A stretch of DNA of 64,000 bases from Halocynthiibacter styelae (GCF_016123485.1 NZ_JADCKQ010000005.1:62001-126000); one strand, 5' to 3'. Shown: positions 8,499 through 18,361, numbered from the stretch's first letter. Notes: a model not told the origin generated them from the letters alone. Numbers and translations: made by a program.

Positions 8499-9548
8499 AT
8501 GCCTCTCACTGAACTGATTACAAATGGCAGCTTCAGCTCCGGTAGTTCCGGCTGGTCTGGTACTGATCTCGAAATCAACCCGCAATCCTCCTATATCAGC
8601 GGTGGCTCAGGAAACCTTGTTTCTGAAATTGACGGGACGGACTCCCAGATCACGGTGCTGCAGCAGAATTTTACTGTGCCTGCCGGCACCACCCTGCCCG
8701 CATCGACCACCCTGACGTTTGATACCGCCCTGCGCAACGCAGAAAGCACCTTCGCAGGTGATGGATTTCGCGTCGAGATCCGCGACGACAATGGTGTTGT
8801 CATCGCCACGCAGGATTTTTTCCCGACCAGCAGAAGCCTGACACCGGCATCCATGAATGTCACACTGCCGACAGCCGGGAATTACAATCTGCGCTTCACA
8901 GAACTGGGCGACAATGACAGTCTTGGTGCGATTGTTGACAATATTTCCCTGCAAGTCGACGTGCCCCTGGTCTGTTTTGTACAAGGGACAAAAATCGTCA
9001 CCAAAACCGGCGAAGTCGCAGTAGAAGACCTGAAAGAAGGCGATCTTGTCCTGACACGCGACAATGGTTTCTCCCCGGTGCGCTGGATTGGGTCCCGCAC
9101 GATCACAGCCCGTCAGCAGCAGGCAGATCACAAGATGCGCCCTGTGGTTTTCCGCGCCGGAAGCCTTGGGGAAAACATGCCAATCACTGATCTGCTGGTC
9201 TCACGCCAGCATCGGATGCTGGTGGCAGACTGGCGTGCGCAACTGCTGTTCCATGAAGACGAAGTTCTGACCGCCGCCGTAAACCTTGTGAACAATGACA
9301 CAATCTTCCTGCGACCCGCCGAAGATGTGACCTATTACCACTTCATGTGTGACGTACACGAAGTCGTCATGGCCAATGGTTGCTGGGCTGAAAGTTTTCT
9401 GCCGACCGAAACATCCCTGCGCGGGCTTTCCGATGCAGGACATGAAGAGTTCCGGAAACTCTTCCCGGAACTCCTGTCTGATATTGCGGCCGCAACACGC
9501 GTTGCGCGCCCGGTGGCCGAAGGCAAAACCGCCCGCCTGTTGGCCTGA
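8499..9548 (+). CDS. Hint_2-domain protein with N-terminal jelly-roll-like domain
   Basis: 349 residues. Residues 1-155 look like a beta-sandwich (ITNGSFSSGSSGWSG and later GDGFRVEIRDDNG, IVDNISLQVD), as in carbohydrate- or lectin-like modules. A Hint domain starts at Cys159 (CFVQGTKIVT), continues with VEDLKEGDLVLT and SPVRWIGSR, and has the block LLVSRQHRML. These Hint_2 domains are abundant in Roseobacter secreted proteins and may carry out autoproteolysis, but no splicing partner is evident. No classical signal peptide is seen. A decayed relative lies at 36562-37715. The stop is directly adjacent to the convergent ytoQ stop. Confidence 0.88.
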   Translation: MPLTELITNGSFSSGSSGWSGTDLEINPQSSYISGGSGNLVSEIDGTDSQITVLQQNFTVPAGTTLPASTTLTFDTALRNAESTFAGDGFRVEIRDDNGVVIATQDFFPTSRSLTPASMNVTLPTAGNYNLRFTELGDNDSLGAIVDNISLQVDVPLVCFVQGTKIVTKTGEVAVEDLKEGDLVLTRDNGFSPVRWIGSRTITARQQQADHKMRPVVFRAGSLGENMPITDLLVSRQHRMLVADWRAQLLFHEDEVLTAAVNLVNNDTIFLRPAEDVTYYHFMCDVHEVVMANGCWAESFLPTETSLRGLSDAGHEEFRKLFPELLSDIAAATRVARPVAEGKTARLLA

Positions 9549-9998
9549 TCAGCCTGGCAGGTTACCCGTCAGAACATATTGCAGGATCTGCGCCACCTTG
9601 CGTGGTTCCTGACAGACCGCCAGCGCCGCCGCGTCGACTTCTTTCAGCGCGTGCTGATGATCATCGCCATGCAGCACGATCAGGCTTTTGCCAAGCGCCG
9701 CCGCATAGCCCGCATCAAAAGCTGCGTTCCACTGTTTGTATTTCTCACCAAAGCGCACGACGACAACATCCGCATCCTCAATGCCCTTGCGGGTGCGGAT
9801 CGCATTAATCTTAGCGCCCAGATTGTCGTGCCAGAACTTCTTGTCTTCCGCGCCCAGGATCGCAACGCCGCAATCATCTGACGCATCGTGATCGGTGACA
9901 GGTGCCGAAAAGCTGACATCCAGCCCCGCCGCCCCGTCAATGATTTCCTCGCGCCAGCCGGTGTGAATTTCGCCGGAAAGATAGACCTTCAGTGTCAT
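9549..9998 (-). CDS. ytoQ: YtoQ family protein
   Basis: 149 residues, the usual length of this family, starting MTLKVYLSGEIHTGWREEI and containing GAKINAIRTRKGIEDADVVVVRFGEKYKQWNAAFDAGYA split across the middle. The pattern resembles nucleoside 2-deoxyribosyltransferase-like folds, but the activity is unproven. ATG 9998 is supported by an upstream AGGAGG. Confidence 0.88.
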   Translation of the reverse strand: MTLKVYLSGEIHTGWREEIIDGAAGLDVSFSAPVTDHDASDDCGVAILGAEDKKFWHDNLGAKINAIRTRKGIEDADVVVVRFGEKYKQWNAAFDAGYAAALGKSLIVLHGDDHQHALKEVDAAALAVCQEPRKVAQILQYVLTGNLPG

Positions 9999-10053
9999 AA
10001 GATGCCTCCTGTTCATTTGCCCGCAGCATAGGGGTTTCCGCCCCATACGCCAC

Positions 10054-10083
10054 AAAAAAGGCCCGCCGCAAGGGCAGGCCTTT
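10054..10083 (-). terminator. Rho-independent terminator of pheT
   Basis: On the minus strand an AGGCC-N-GCC stem (one internal mismatch) is followed by six T residues. It lies 20 bases after the pheT stop. Confidence 0.85.
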
Positions 10084-10103
10084 GTTTGAATTCAGAACCG
10101 GGA

Positions 10104-12500
10104 TCAGCCGCGCAGGGTGCCGCCCGTGGCCTTAGACACTTTGGCGACGATCTTTTCTGAAACCGCCTCAATGTCTTTTTCCGTCAGGGTTTTGTCACCC
10201 GGCTGCAGGCGCACGGTGATCGCTATGGATTTTTTATCCTCGCCCAGAGACCCGCCAATGAATTCATCAAAGACACGCACATTTTCGATCAGGGCTTTGT
10301 CAGCACCGCCAGCGGCGTTCACAAGGTTCAGCGCCTCAACATCCGCATCCACCACAAAGGCGAAATCGCGTTCAACAGCCTGCAGATCAGAGATCTTCAG
10401 CGCATCACGGGTTGATGTTTTCTTCTTCGCAAACGGCGGCTGTTCCAGCAGCACCGTGAAAGCAACCGCCGGGCCTTTGACGCCCATTTTGTTCAGGGTT
10501 TTCGGGTGCAGTTCACCAAAGGTGGCCAGCACTTTTTTCGGACCAAGGCAGATTTTGCCGTGACGGCCCGGATGCCACCAGCTTTGCGCACCACGCATGA
10601 TCTGGGCTTTCGCAGGGGCGCCAATCGCAGACAGAACCGCTTCGGCATCAGCTTTGGCGTCATAGACATCCACCGCGCGGCGTTCGCCATGCACATCCTT
10701 TGGGCCGGTGTGGCCGATCAGAATGCCGGTCGCCTGAATATGCTGTTCCTCTGGTTCGCCACCGTGGAAGGCAGGACCAACTTCAAACAGCGCCATATCG
10801 GCAAAACCGCGGGCCTGGTTGCGCGCCGCTGCCTGCAAGAGCCCTGGCAGCAGATCCGGGCGCATGTGGCTCATTTCAGAGGAAATCGGGTTGTCGAGTT
10901 TTGTGGCGTCTGCCCCGCCCTCAAACACTTCGGCCGACGTCTGATCAATGAAGCTGTAGGTCACGCATTCATTGTATCCCAGCGCTGCGATCGTGCGTCG
11001 CGCCATGCCTTCGCGTTTCTGCATCGGTGTCAGGATTGGCTTGGGCACGCCCACGGTTTCCCGCAGCAAAGGCTTGCCTTCCAGTTTCGTCAGAGACGCA
11101 ACGCGCGCAACCTCTTCCACCAGATCAGCAGAGCCCTGAACATCGGGGCGCCAGCTTGGCACATGGGCCATATCGCCTTCCATGACAAACCCCAGGTCGG
11201 TCAGGGTCTGACGCTGGGTGTCCGGGGCAATTTCCATACCCACGAGGCTCTGTACACGATCAGTATCAAGCTTATAGGCGCGGGAGACATCGGGCACTTT
11301 GCCGGCAACGACAACCTCAGAGGCTTCACCACCACAGAGATCCAGGATCATCTGTGTCGCCAGTTCCATCGCAGGCGCGTTGAACGCCGGATCAATGCCA
11401 CGTTCATTGCGGTAACGGGCGTCGGAATTGATCTTCAGCGCACGGCCGGTTTTCGCGATCTGGATGGTTTCCCAGAAGGCCGCTTCCAGGATCACATTGG
11501 TGGTTTCCTCAGTGCAGCCCGTATGCAGGCCACCCATGATACCCGCGATGCTTTCCACACCGGCATCATCGGAAATCACGACCATACCTTCGCGCATGGT
11601 GTATTCTTTTTCATCCAGCGCGATCAGGGTCTCGCCGCCTTTCGCGCGATGAATGCGCAGATCACCCTGCACCTTATCCGCATCAAAAACGTGCAGCGGG
11701 CGGTTCTGATCATAGGTGAAGAAGTTGGTCACATCCACAAGTGCTGAAATCGGGCGCAGGCCAATCGCTTTCAGCTGATCCTGCAGCCATTGCGGCGACG
11801 GGCCGTTTTTCACGCCTTTGATCAGACGGCCCATAAACACAGGGCAATCCTCAGCAGTATCCGCATCAATTGTGATGTTGAACGGCGCTTTATAGCTGCC
11901 TTCAACCTTCGCCTCTGGCGCAGGTTTCAACGTGCCAACGCCACGCGCAGCCAGATCACGGGCAATGCCGCGCACGCCAAGCGCATCCGGGCGGTTCGGC
12001 GTGATCGCGATCTCGATCATCACATCCACCTTAGCCGGGTCATTTTCCGCCAGCCAGTCCACGAACCGATCGCCAACCGCACCAGAAGGCAACTCGATAA
12101 TGCCATCATGTTCGTCAGACAGTTCCATCTCACGTTCAGACGCCATCATGCCGTGGCTTTCGATCCCACGGATTTTGCCGATCTGAATCGTAGTGTCGAT
12201 GCCCGGCACATAGACGCCCGGTTTCGCCACAACAACGGTGATGCCCGCACGCGCGTTTGGCGCGCCACAGATGATCTGCTTCATGCCTTCGTCGGTCTTC
12301 ACCTGACAGACATTCAGACGATCCGCATCGGGATGCTTTTCAGCGGTTTCCACATAGCCCAGGGTAAAATCCGCCAGACGGTCCACAGGGTTTGCCACCT
12401 CTTCCACCTCAAGACCCAAATCGGTCAGAGCGTAAAGGATTTCATCAACAGAAGCCTCGGTATCAAGGTGCGTTTTCAGCCAGGACAGAGTGAATTTCAC
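10104..12500 (-). CDS. pheT: Phenylalanine-tRNA ligase beta subunit
   Basis: 798 residues, normal for bacterial PheT. It pairs with PheS as an alpha2beta2 enzyme charging tRNA-Phe. In order: an N-terminal EMAP/OB tRNA-binding domain (residues ~40-150, DADRLNVCQVKTDEG), the B3/4 editing domain, the B5 domain, the pseudo-catalytic core and a C-terminal FDX-ACB anticodon-binding domain (ending around KVSKATGGTLRG). It begins MKFTLSWLKTHLDTEASVDEI. It is separated from pheS by two unrelated genes on the same strand. Confidence 0.97.
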   Translation of the reverse strand: MKFTLSWLKTHLDTEASVDEILYALTDLGLEVEEVANPVDRLADFTLGYVETAEKHPDADRLNVCQVKTDEGMKQIICGAPNARAGITVVVAKPGVYVPGIDTTIQIGKIRGIESHGMMASEREMELSDEHDGIIELPSGAVGDRFVDWLAENDPAKVDVMIEIAITPNRPDALGVRGIARDLAARGVGTLKPAPEAKVEGSYKAPFNITIDADTAEDCPVFMGRLIKGVKNGPSPQWLQDQLKAIGLRPISALVDVTNFFTYDQNRPLHVFDADKVQGDLRIHRAKGGETLIALDEKEYTMREGMVVISDDAGVESIAGIMGGLHTGCTEETTNVILEAAFWETIQIAKTGRALKINSDARYRNERGIDPAFNAPAMELATQMILDLCGGEASEVVVAGKVPDVSRAYKLDTDRVQSLVGMEIAPDTQRQTLTDLGFVMEGDMAHVPSWRPDVQGSADLVEEVARVASLTKLEGKPLLRETVGVPKPILTPMQKREGMARRTIAALGYNECVTYSFIDQTSAEVFEGGADATKLDNPISSEMSHMRPDLLPGLLQAAARNQARGFADMALFEVGPAFHGGEPEEQHIQATGILIGHTGPKDVHGERRAVDVYDAKADAEAVLSAIGAPAKAQIMRGAQSWWHPGRHGKICLGPKKVLATFGELHPKTLNKMGVKGPAVAFTVLLEQPPFAKKKTSTRDALKISDLQAVERDFAFVVDADVEALNLVNAAGGADKALIENVRVFDEFIGGSLGEDKKSIAITVRLQPGDKTLTEKDIEAVSEKIVAKVSKATGGTLRG

Positions 12501-12578
12501 GGGTCTCGTCTTTCATTATCTCGCGGTCGCAATGTGCTTATAACATTGACCGCCTGCGGAAAAGGGGGGATCGCGGTG

Positions 12579-13007
12579 TCAGAGACGCTCGCGCAGGTCT
12601 TCGACCACCTCGAAAGTTTCAAACACCAGCAGCATTTCCGGATCAAAGCCGCCGGATTTGCTGAAATGTTTCTGCTGCATCATGCGCCAGTCATCCAGCG
12701 GCAGATCGCTTTCCATCCGCGCCTGTTCCGCCGTCACATCGCAGAACCGGATGTTCTGCACAGAAACCGTGCGGGTGATCAGGGTCGGCGTGCCATCCCA
12801 GAGGGTCGCGATGTCGCAACGGCCGGGTTTAGGCAGGGCATCGGGTTCCTGGGCAAATTCGCGCAAGGCTTCACAATTCGCAGTTTTCTTGCCCGCGCGC
12901 ACAAGCTTCAGCAGCTTTTCACATTGCGCCTGGTTCCCGCCAAACCGGTAAGAACCCGCACCTGGGTAGGTTTGCTGGAGATCTTCAAAGTCGTCAGAGT
13001 TGGTCAC
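12579..13007 (-). CDS. ASCH-domain protein
   Basis: About 142 residues. The segment GAGSYRFGGNQAQCEKLLK through RAGKKTANCEAL and later RCDIATLWDGTPTLITRTVSV matches the ASCH fold, an RNA-binding beta-barrel related to PUA and found in proteins that contact RNA or modified nucleosides. GTG 13007 is preceded by AGGAA at good spacing; TTG 13028 is an alternative. It lies between pheS and pheT, in the same direction as both. Confidence 0.82.
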   Translation of the reverse strand: MTNSDDFEDLQQTYPGAGSYRFGGNQAQCEKLLKLVRAGKKTANCEALREFAQEPDALPKPGRCDIATLWDGTPTLITRTVSVQNIRFCDVTAEQARMESDLPLDDWRMMQQKHFSKSGGFDPEMLLVFETFEVVEDLRERL

Positions 13008-13034
13008 TATTTTATTCCTGTCAATCAATCAAAA

Positions 13035-13559
13035 CTACAGCGAATCTTGCTTTCTAAGATAGCTACGTCGGTCACGGCAAGATTCAATCAATTGCACATC
13101 TTTACGCATCAGTTCAAGCATACGCTCCTTAGCATCCTCAAACTGATCAGACTTCACAGAATACAACTCATCGTGCAACTCAAGTTCCGCAACATATGTT
13201 TGCAACATCCCGTTTACTTGCGAGCAGGCGCTGACAACCGTCGAAGGCAATCGAACCCGAAGGATGTTCATTTGCGTATCCAGCTCCAGAGCCATTTCAC
13301 TCGCCAAACGTACCTGTGGCAGTTCTTTGAAATCCGAAGAAAAATTCGACGCTGTGAACCATGCATCCCACGTGCGTCCAACTTGCCGAACAAAGTTAGC
13401 ATATAACTGCGCGCGTTCATCCGCGAACTCAAAATGCCTACTTGTATGTAGCTGTCTCCGCTCCCTTTGGGACGCAGTGAGGGCAACAACCAGCGCTACC
13501 AAAACCGTAGCAATAGAAGGTAAAGCTACCTTCAGAATGCTAGGGTCAAACAACGCCAC
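13035..13559 (-). CDS. Small membrane-anchored protein of unknown function
   Basis: 174 residues, not recognised. One N-terminal membrane segment (ILKVALPSIATVLVALVVALTA) is followed by a long, charged, mostly helical soluble part with DERAQLYANFVRQVGRTWDAW and two cysteines. The start is a GTG whose first base overlaps the last base of the pheS stop codon. Base composition is clearly lower in G+C than pheS or pheT (25 G/C in the 60 bases from 13081), suggesting acquisition. It is co-directional with the phe genes and so may be transcribed with them. Confidence 0.72.
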   Translation of the reverse strand: MALFDPSILKVALPSIATVLVALVVALTASQRERRQLHTSRHFEFADERAQLYANFVRQVGRTWDAWFTASNFSSDFKELPQVRLASEMALELDTQMNILRVRLPSTVVSACSQVNGMLQTYVAELELHDELYSVKSDQFEDAKERMLELMRKDVQLIESCRDRRSYLRKQDSL

Positions 13560-14632
13560 TACCCGCTCACACCGCCATGCAGGTTTGGTTGCACCATTGG
13601 GTTAAACCCATAGTGACGCAGCCAGCGCAGGTCGCTGTCAAAGAAGGCGCGCAGATCGGGGATGCCGTATTTCAGCATCGCCAGACGGTCGATCCCCATA
13701 CCAAAGGCAAAGCCCTGATATTCCTCAGGATCAACACCACCGGCCTGCAGAACTTTCGGGTGCATCATGCCGGAACCCAGCACTTCCATCCAGCCGTCAC
13801 CTTCGCCAATCCGCAGCTGCCCGTCGACCCAGGAACACTGAATATCGACCTCAGCAGAAGGTTCTGTGAACGGGAAATGCGACGCGCGGAAACGGGTTTT
13901 AATGCCCTCAATCCCGAAGAAGGCCGCAAAGAATTCTTCCAGCACCCATTTCAGGTTCGCCATGGAAATATCCTTGCCAATCGCCATGCCTTCAATCTGG
14001 TGGAACATCGGCGTGTGGGTCTGATCATAATCAGAACGATACACACGACCCGGCGCAATCACACGGATCGGGGCACCGGTTTTTTCCATCGCACGGATCT
14101 GCACAGGCGACGTATGGGTGCGCAAAACATGCGGCGCGCGTTCGTCATCCGCATCGCGGTGCATGTAGAACGTATCAAATTCCTGACGTGCCGGGTGATG
14201 CGGCGGGATATTCAGGGCGTCAAAGTTATACCAGTCGTTTTCGATCTGCGGGCCTTCAGCCACAGAGAACCCCAGATCGGCAAAGATCGCAGAAATCTCT
14301 TCGGTCACCTGGCTGATCGGGTGAACTGTGCCTTTGCCACGGGTGCGGCCCGGCAGGGTCACATCAAGCCATTCCTCAGCCAGACGCGCATCAAGGGCGG
14401 CATCGGCCAGGGCTTCTTTCTTGGCGGCAAGCGCCGAGTTGATCTCATCCTTCAGGGCGTTCAGCTTTGGTCCGGCCACCTGGCGCTCGTCAGGGGTCAT
14501 CTTGCCCAGCTCGCGCATTTTCAGGCTGACTTCGCCCTTTTTACCAACAGCCTGCAGGCGCAGTTCTTCCAGGCCAGACTCGTCAGAGGCGGCGGAAATT
14601 GCGGTCAGGTATTTGTCTCTCAGATCATCCAT
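13559..14632 (-). CDS. pheS: Phenylalanine-tRNA ligase alpha subunit
   Basis: 357 residues. An N-terminal coiled-coil that contacts tRNA (residues ~1-85) is followed by the class II synthetase core. Motif 2 is seen as [20 protein letters not shown], and motif 3 as [18 protein letters not shown] near the C-terminus. It catalyses phenylalanine activation with PheT. It begins [15 protein letters not shown]. Followed without a gap by the small membrane-protein gene. Confidence 0.97.
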   Translation of the reverse strand: MDDLRDKYLTAISAASDESGLEELRLQAVGKKGEVSLKMRELGKMTPDERQVAGPKLNALKDEINSALAAKKEALADAALDARLAEEWLDVTLPGRTRGKGTVHPISQVTEEISAIFADLGFSVAEGPQIENDWYNFDALNIPPHHPARQEFDTFYMHRDADDERAPHVLRTHTSPVQIRAMEKTGAPIRVIAPGRVYRSDYDQTHTPMFHQIEGMAIGKDISMANLKWVLEEFFAAFFGIEGIKTRFRASHFPFTEPSAEVDIQCSWVDGQLRIGEGDGWMEVLGSGMMHPKVLQAGGVDPEEYQGFAFGMGIDRLAMLKYGIPDLRAFFDSDLRWLRHYGFNPMVQPNLHGGVSG

Positions 14633-14763
14633 CGGGCGGCTCCTGCAATTCGTTGCAGTCCTGCTATCATATGAAGGGCGAAATGCAAGGCGCGCGGCGC
14701 AATATCACATTGCATCCGGGGCGCGGGCCGGGCCAGATAGGCAAAAATCAAGGGACAACCAAG

Positions 14764-15945
14764 ATGAGCAACACAAAAGCCACCCCCAAGACACCCGCGA
14801 TCCTGCAAGGCGGCTTTCGCATCCTGTTTTTCCTCGCTGCCCTCTGGGCCGCTTATGCGATGATGGCCTGGATCGGTTTCTGGACAACGGGCGCTGACCT
14901 GCCTTCAGGCGCGATGCTGCCCCAGGACTGGCATGTGCACTCATTGCTGTACGGATTTGCCCCCGCGGTGCTGGGCGGCTTCCTGTTAACCGCGATCCCG
15001 AACTGGACCGGCACCAGGATGATCACCGGCACGCCGCTGGCGCTGATGGCGGTGCTCTGGGCGCTGGGACGGGTCGCAGTCTGGCTGTCCGGCAGCCTGC
15101 CCGTGATCGCCGTGATCCTGCTGGATGTGTCCTTCCTGTTAACCCTTCTGGTGGTGTCTGCCCGGGTTCTGATCAAATCGGGCAATGTGCGCAACATGCC
15201 GGTTCTCGGGTTTATCCTGCTGTTTCTCATGGGGCAGATCTTCTTTGATGTAATCTCACTGGCCGGTGGCTATGCCTCTGTCACCCCTGGTGCCAAACTG
15301 TCGATGGCCGCGATTATCCTGCTGATCAGCCTGATCGGCGGGCGCATTGTTCCCGCATTCACCCGCAACTGGCTGAAGAAACAGGGGGCCGATGATCTGC
15401 CCGTGATGTTTGGCGGATTTGATAAGGTTGTCGTTGGCCTGTCCGGTGTCACATTGCTCAGCTGGGTGATGACCCAGGCGAACCTGATCACCGGCGTCCT
15501 TATGCTGATTGCGGGCGTATTGCAACTGATCCGCCAGAGCCGCTGGAAGGGCGAAAAAACCACCTCCGCCCTGATCGTCGCCATGCTGCACATCGCTTAT
15601 CTCTTTGTGCCGGTTGGATTTATTCTGCTGGGGCTTTCCATGCTGTTCCCGGTATCGGTTCCAGCAATGGCCGGACAACACGCCTGGCTGTCAGGGGCCA
15701 TGGGTGGCATGATGCTGGCGGTAATGACCCGGGCCAGCCTTGGCCATACCGGGCGCGAATTGCGCACCACCTGGCGTGAAGTCTTTATCTACGGCGTGGT
15801 TCTGCTGGCTTCGGTCATTCGCGTGATTGCAACCTTCCCGACACCAGATTTCCTGCTGCATATCGCGGCCACAGCCTGGTTCCTGGCCTTTGCCGGGTTT
15901 GCCGTGCTTTACGCACCGGTCCTGTTCACAAAATCGAAAAACTAA
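14764..15945 (+). CDS. NnrS family protein
   Basis: 393 residues and about twelve membrane segments. The N-terminus FRILFFLAALWAAYAM and WHVHSLLYGFAPAVLGGFLLT are typical of NnrS, a haem- and copper-containing membrane protein associated with nitric-oxide stress and denitrification in Rhodobacter relatives. Conserved histidines in HVHSLL and later RASLGHTGRE may bind haem. No denitrification genes flank it here, so it probably serves NO tolerance. ATG 14764 gives the expected N-terminus. Divergent from pheS. Confidence 0.9.
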   Translation: MSNTKATPKTPAILQGGFRILFFLAALWAAYAMMAWIGFWTTGADLPSGAMLPQDWHVHSLLYGFAPAVLGGFLLTAIPNWTGTRMITGTPLALMAVLWALGRVAVWLSGSLPVIAVILLDVSFLLTLLVVSARVLIKSGNVRNMPVLGFILLFLMGQIFFDVISLAGGYASVTPGAKLSMAAIILLISLIGGRIVPAFTRNWLKKQGADDLPVMFGGFDKVVVGLSGVTLLSWVMTQANLITGVLMLIAGVLQLIRQSRWKGEKTTSALIVAMLHIAYLFVPVGFILLGLSMLFPVSVPAMAGQHAWLSGAMGGMMLAVMTRASLGHTGRELRTTWREVFIYGVVLLASVIRVIATFPTPDFLLHIAATAWFLAFAGFAVLYAPVLFTKSKN

Positions 15946-15951
15946 GGCAGC

Positions 15952-15985
15952 GCGGGTTCTGGCATATTCCGGAACCCGCATTTTC
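15952..15985 (+). terminator. Terminator of the nnrS-type gene
   Basis: An 8-bp stem GCGGGTTC/GAACCCGC (extended by one pair, 15952-15979) is followed by ATTTTCC, a short T run. Confidence 0.7.
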
Positions 15986-16143
15986 CGAACCACGGGTACT
16001 GCCCGCCCTTTATGCCATGATCTTCTGAATTCTCACAGTGTGTGTGGACAATTTTAGATACTATATTAACCTCAGAAATTAACCCCGGAAATAATCCCGG
16101 ACGCGCCCCATACAGTCACGCTGCAGCCACATACTCCAAAAAC

Positions 16144-16172
16144 AAAAAGCCCCGCGAAAATCGCAGGGCCTT
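16144..16172 (-). terminator. Rho-independent terminator of rpmI-rplT
   Basis: On the minus strand a GCCCTGCGA/TCGCGGGGC stem with a TTT loop is followed by five T residues, about 25 bases after the rplT stop. Confidence 0.88.
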
Positions 16173-16195
16173 TCATAATTCAAATGTCAGTCAGC

Positions 16196-16564
16196 TTATG
16201 CTGCTTCCAGAGCTTTCTGAACCTGAGCAACGATTGTGCCGAATGCTTCCGGTTCGTTCACAGCCAGATCAGCCAGAACTTTACGGTCAACTTCGATACC
16301 AGCCAGGGACAGACCGTTGATGAAACGGGAATATGTCAGCGCCTCGTCGTGGGAACGTACAGCAGCGTTGATACGCTGGATCCACAGTGCGCGGAAGTTA
16401 CGCTTGCGTGCCTTACGGTCACGGGTTGCGTACTGGTTGGCCTTATCAACAGCCTGAGTCGCGGTGCGAAACAGGTTTTTACGGGCGCCGTAGTAACCTT
16501 TGGCGGCCTTGATGACTTTTTTGTGACGGGCGTGAGTGGTGGTTCCACCTTTTACACGGGACAT
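16196..16564 (-). CDS. rplT: 50S ribosomal protein L20
   Basis: 122 residues, starting [19 protein letters not shown], the typical basic L20 N-terminus that threads into 23S rRNA. L20 is an early 50S assembly protein and in many bacteria represses its own operon. It follows rpmI by 15 bases. Confidence 0.98.
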   Translation of the reverse strand: MSRVKGGTTTHARHKKVIKAAKGYYGARKNLFRTATQAVDKANQYATRDRKARKRNFRALWIQRINAAVRSHDEALTYSRFINGLSLAGIEVDRKVLADLAVNEPEAFGTIVAQVQKALEAA

Positions 16565-16579
16565 ATCAGAACCTCCTAA

Positions 16580-16780
16580 TTAGCGGGCGTATGGCATCAT
16601 GCTCTTGATGATCTTCTCATCAGGAGCAGAAAGCGTGGTGGTGCCGCGGGCATTGCGGAGGAATTTGTTGGTACGTTTGATCATGCCGTGCTGTTTACCA
16701 GCCTGGGCAGCGACAACGCGACCTTTTGCAGTCACTTTGAACCGCTTTTTGCAGCTCGACTTTGTCTTCATCTTTGGCAT
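16580..16780 (-). CDS. rpmI: 50S ribosomal protein L35
   Basis: 66 residues beginning [17 protein letters not shown], canonical L35. GAGGAGACGGAA precedes ATG 16780, fixing the start; upstream open frame is not part of the gene. Operon rpmI-rplT with 15 bases between the genes. infC is not adjacent here. Confidence 0.98.
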   Translation of the reverse strand: MPKMKTKSSCKKRFKVTAKGRVVAAQAGKQHGMIKRTNKFLRNARGTTTLSAPDEKIIKSMMPYAR

Positions 16781-16915
16781 TTCCGTCTCCTCTTTCGGGC
16801 GGTGGTTAAGCGCGACTCGGCATGCCATACAAGGCCGGTCACACAGTAGAAGGCGCCGTATAGGACGCATTCACGAATTTAGCAAGCCGAAAAAGCACGT
16901 TCCCGGCCCGCAGAT

Positions 16916-18361
16916 TTATTCGGGCTGGGCGCTGTAAATAAGGCTTTCTTCGCAAGGGGCAACCCGCAGAATATTGGTCGTGCCGGGAATGTTAAACGGC
17001 ACACCTGCGGTCACAACAATCTGGTCTTCTTTGGTCGCGATTCCACTTTCGCAGGCCGCACGCGCCGCAGCAATAACCGCGAACTTAAAGCGCTCAACGC
17101 CTTCAGTGATCATACAGTTTGTCCCCCAGGACAGGCACAGACGACGGGAGGTTTCGACAAGCGGCGTCAATGCGATAATCGGCACGCTTGGCCGTTCACG
17201 TGCCACCAGCAGGGCCGTGGTGCCGGATTGGGTAAAACAGCAGATCGCTTTGATATCGGTGGTTTCCGCAATCTCACGCGCTGCCACAACAATGCCATCC
17301 GCAACTGAAGTCCGTTCGACTTTGCGCGACGCATCAATCACCTTGCGATAGGTCGGGTCGTTCTCAACCTCAATCGCAACGTTGTTCATCGTGGTCACGG
17401 CCTCAACCGGATAGCTGCCCGCTGCTGATTCCGCTGACAGCATGATCGCATCGGTGCCTTCATAAATCGCAGTCGCCACGTCGGAAACTTCCGCGCGGGT
17501 CGGCACAGGGCTTTCGATCATGCTTTCCAGCATCTGGGTCGCCACAATCACCGGTTTCGCCGCTGCACGGCAGGCCCGGATCAGACGTTTTTGAATTGGC
17601 GGCACCGCATGCACCGGCAGTTCAACCCCCAGATCGCCACGCGCCACCATGATCCCATCAGACACCGCAAGGATATCTTCAAACGCATCAACAGCCGCAG
17701 GTTTTTCGATCTTGGACAGAACCGCCGCGCGGCCTTTGGCCAGTTCGCGCGCTTCCTGCACATCTTCCGGGCGCTGCACAAAAGACAGGGCCAGCCAGTC
17801 GACGCCCAGCTCGCAGACATATTCCAGATCAGAACGGTCCTTGTCAGACAGCGCCGCCAGCGGCAGAACCACATCCGGCACATTCACACCTTTGCGGTTG
17901 GAAATCTCGCCGCCCACAACCACGGTGCAATTGGCGTAATCCGCGCCACAATCATCCACAGTCAGGCGGATCTTGCCGTCATTCACCAGCAGCGAAGAGC
18001 CGGCTTCCAGCGCCTGAAAAATCTCAGGATGTGGCAAACGCACACGGGTGATGTCACCCTCTGCCTCGTCAAGATCGAAACGGAATTTCGCCCCCTCTTC
18101 CAGCTCATAAGAATCCTCAGAAAAAACCCCACAGCGCAGCTTCGGTCCCTGAAGGTCCGCAAGGATCGCAATCGGGCGGCCACAGTCTTTTTCCACCTGA
18201 CGGATAATCGCGTGGCGTTCTCCGATTTCATCCTGGGTGCCGTGGCTCATGTTCAGGCGAAATACATCTGCGCCCGCTTCAAACAGAGACCGGATCATCT
18301 CATAATCATTGGACGCAGGCCCAAGGGTCGCCACGATTTTCACATTGCGCATCCGTTTCAT
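16916..18361 (-). CDS. pyk: Pyruvate kinase
   Basis: 481 residues, normal for the family. It converts phosphoenolpyruvate and ADP to pyruvate and ATP, the last step of glycolysis. It starts MKRMRNVKIVATLGPAS. The active-site segment is DGIMVARGDLGVELP, preceded by LSKIEKPAAVDAFEDI with the catalytic lysine, and MLESMIESPVPTRAEVSDVA follows. A C-terminal allosteric domain contains TQSGTTALLVARERPSVPI. AGGAGC lies upstream of ATG 18361. Confidence 0.97.
   Translation of the reverse strand: MKRMRNVKIVATLGPASNDYEMIRSLFEAGADVFRLNMSHGTQDEIGERHAIIRQVEKDCGRPIAILADLQGPKLRCGVFSEDSYELEEGAKFRFDLDEAEGDITRVRLPHPEIFQALEAGSSLLVNDGKIRLTVDDCGADYANCTVVVGGEISNRKGVNVPDVVLPLAALSDKDRSDLEYVCELGVDWLALSFVQRPEDVQEARELAKGRAAVLSKIEKPAAVDAFEDILAVSDGIMVARGDLGVELPVHAVPPIQKRLIRACRAAAKPVIVATQMLESMIESPVPTRAEVSDVATAIYEGTDAIMLSAESAAGSYPVEAVTTMNNVAIEVENDPTYRKVIDASRKVERTSVADGIVVAAREIAETTDIKAICCFTQSGTTALLVARERPSVPIIALTPLVETSRRLCLSWGTNCMITEGVERFKFAVIAAARAACESGIATKEDQIVVTAGVPFNIPGTTNILRVAPCEESLIYSAQPE

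Noticed and set aside
10506-13406. Long plus-strand open frames opposite pheT (10506-11747 and 11790-13406)
   Set aside because: They are antisense to a clear PheT sequence; their products are rich in His, Arg and Gln with no family features, as expected from the complement of a high-G+C gene.
14633-14763. Possible attenuator for pheST
   Set aside because: No Phe-rich leader peptide followed by a terminator hairpin could be found upstream of pheS.
15986-16143. Possible tRNA or small RNA in the nnrS-rplT gap
   Set aside because: No cloverleaf or T-loop motif could be formed; only the two terminators flank it.
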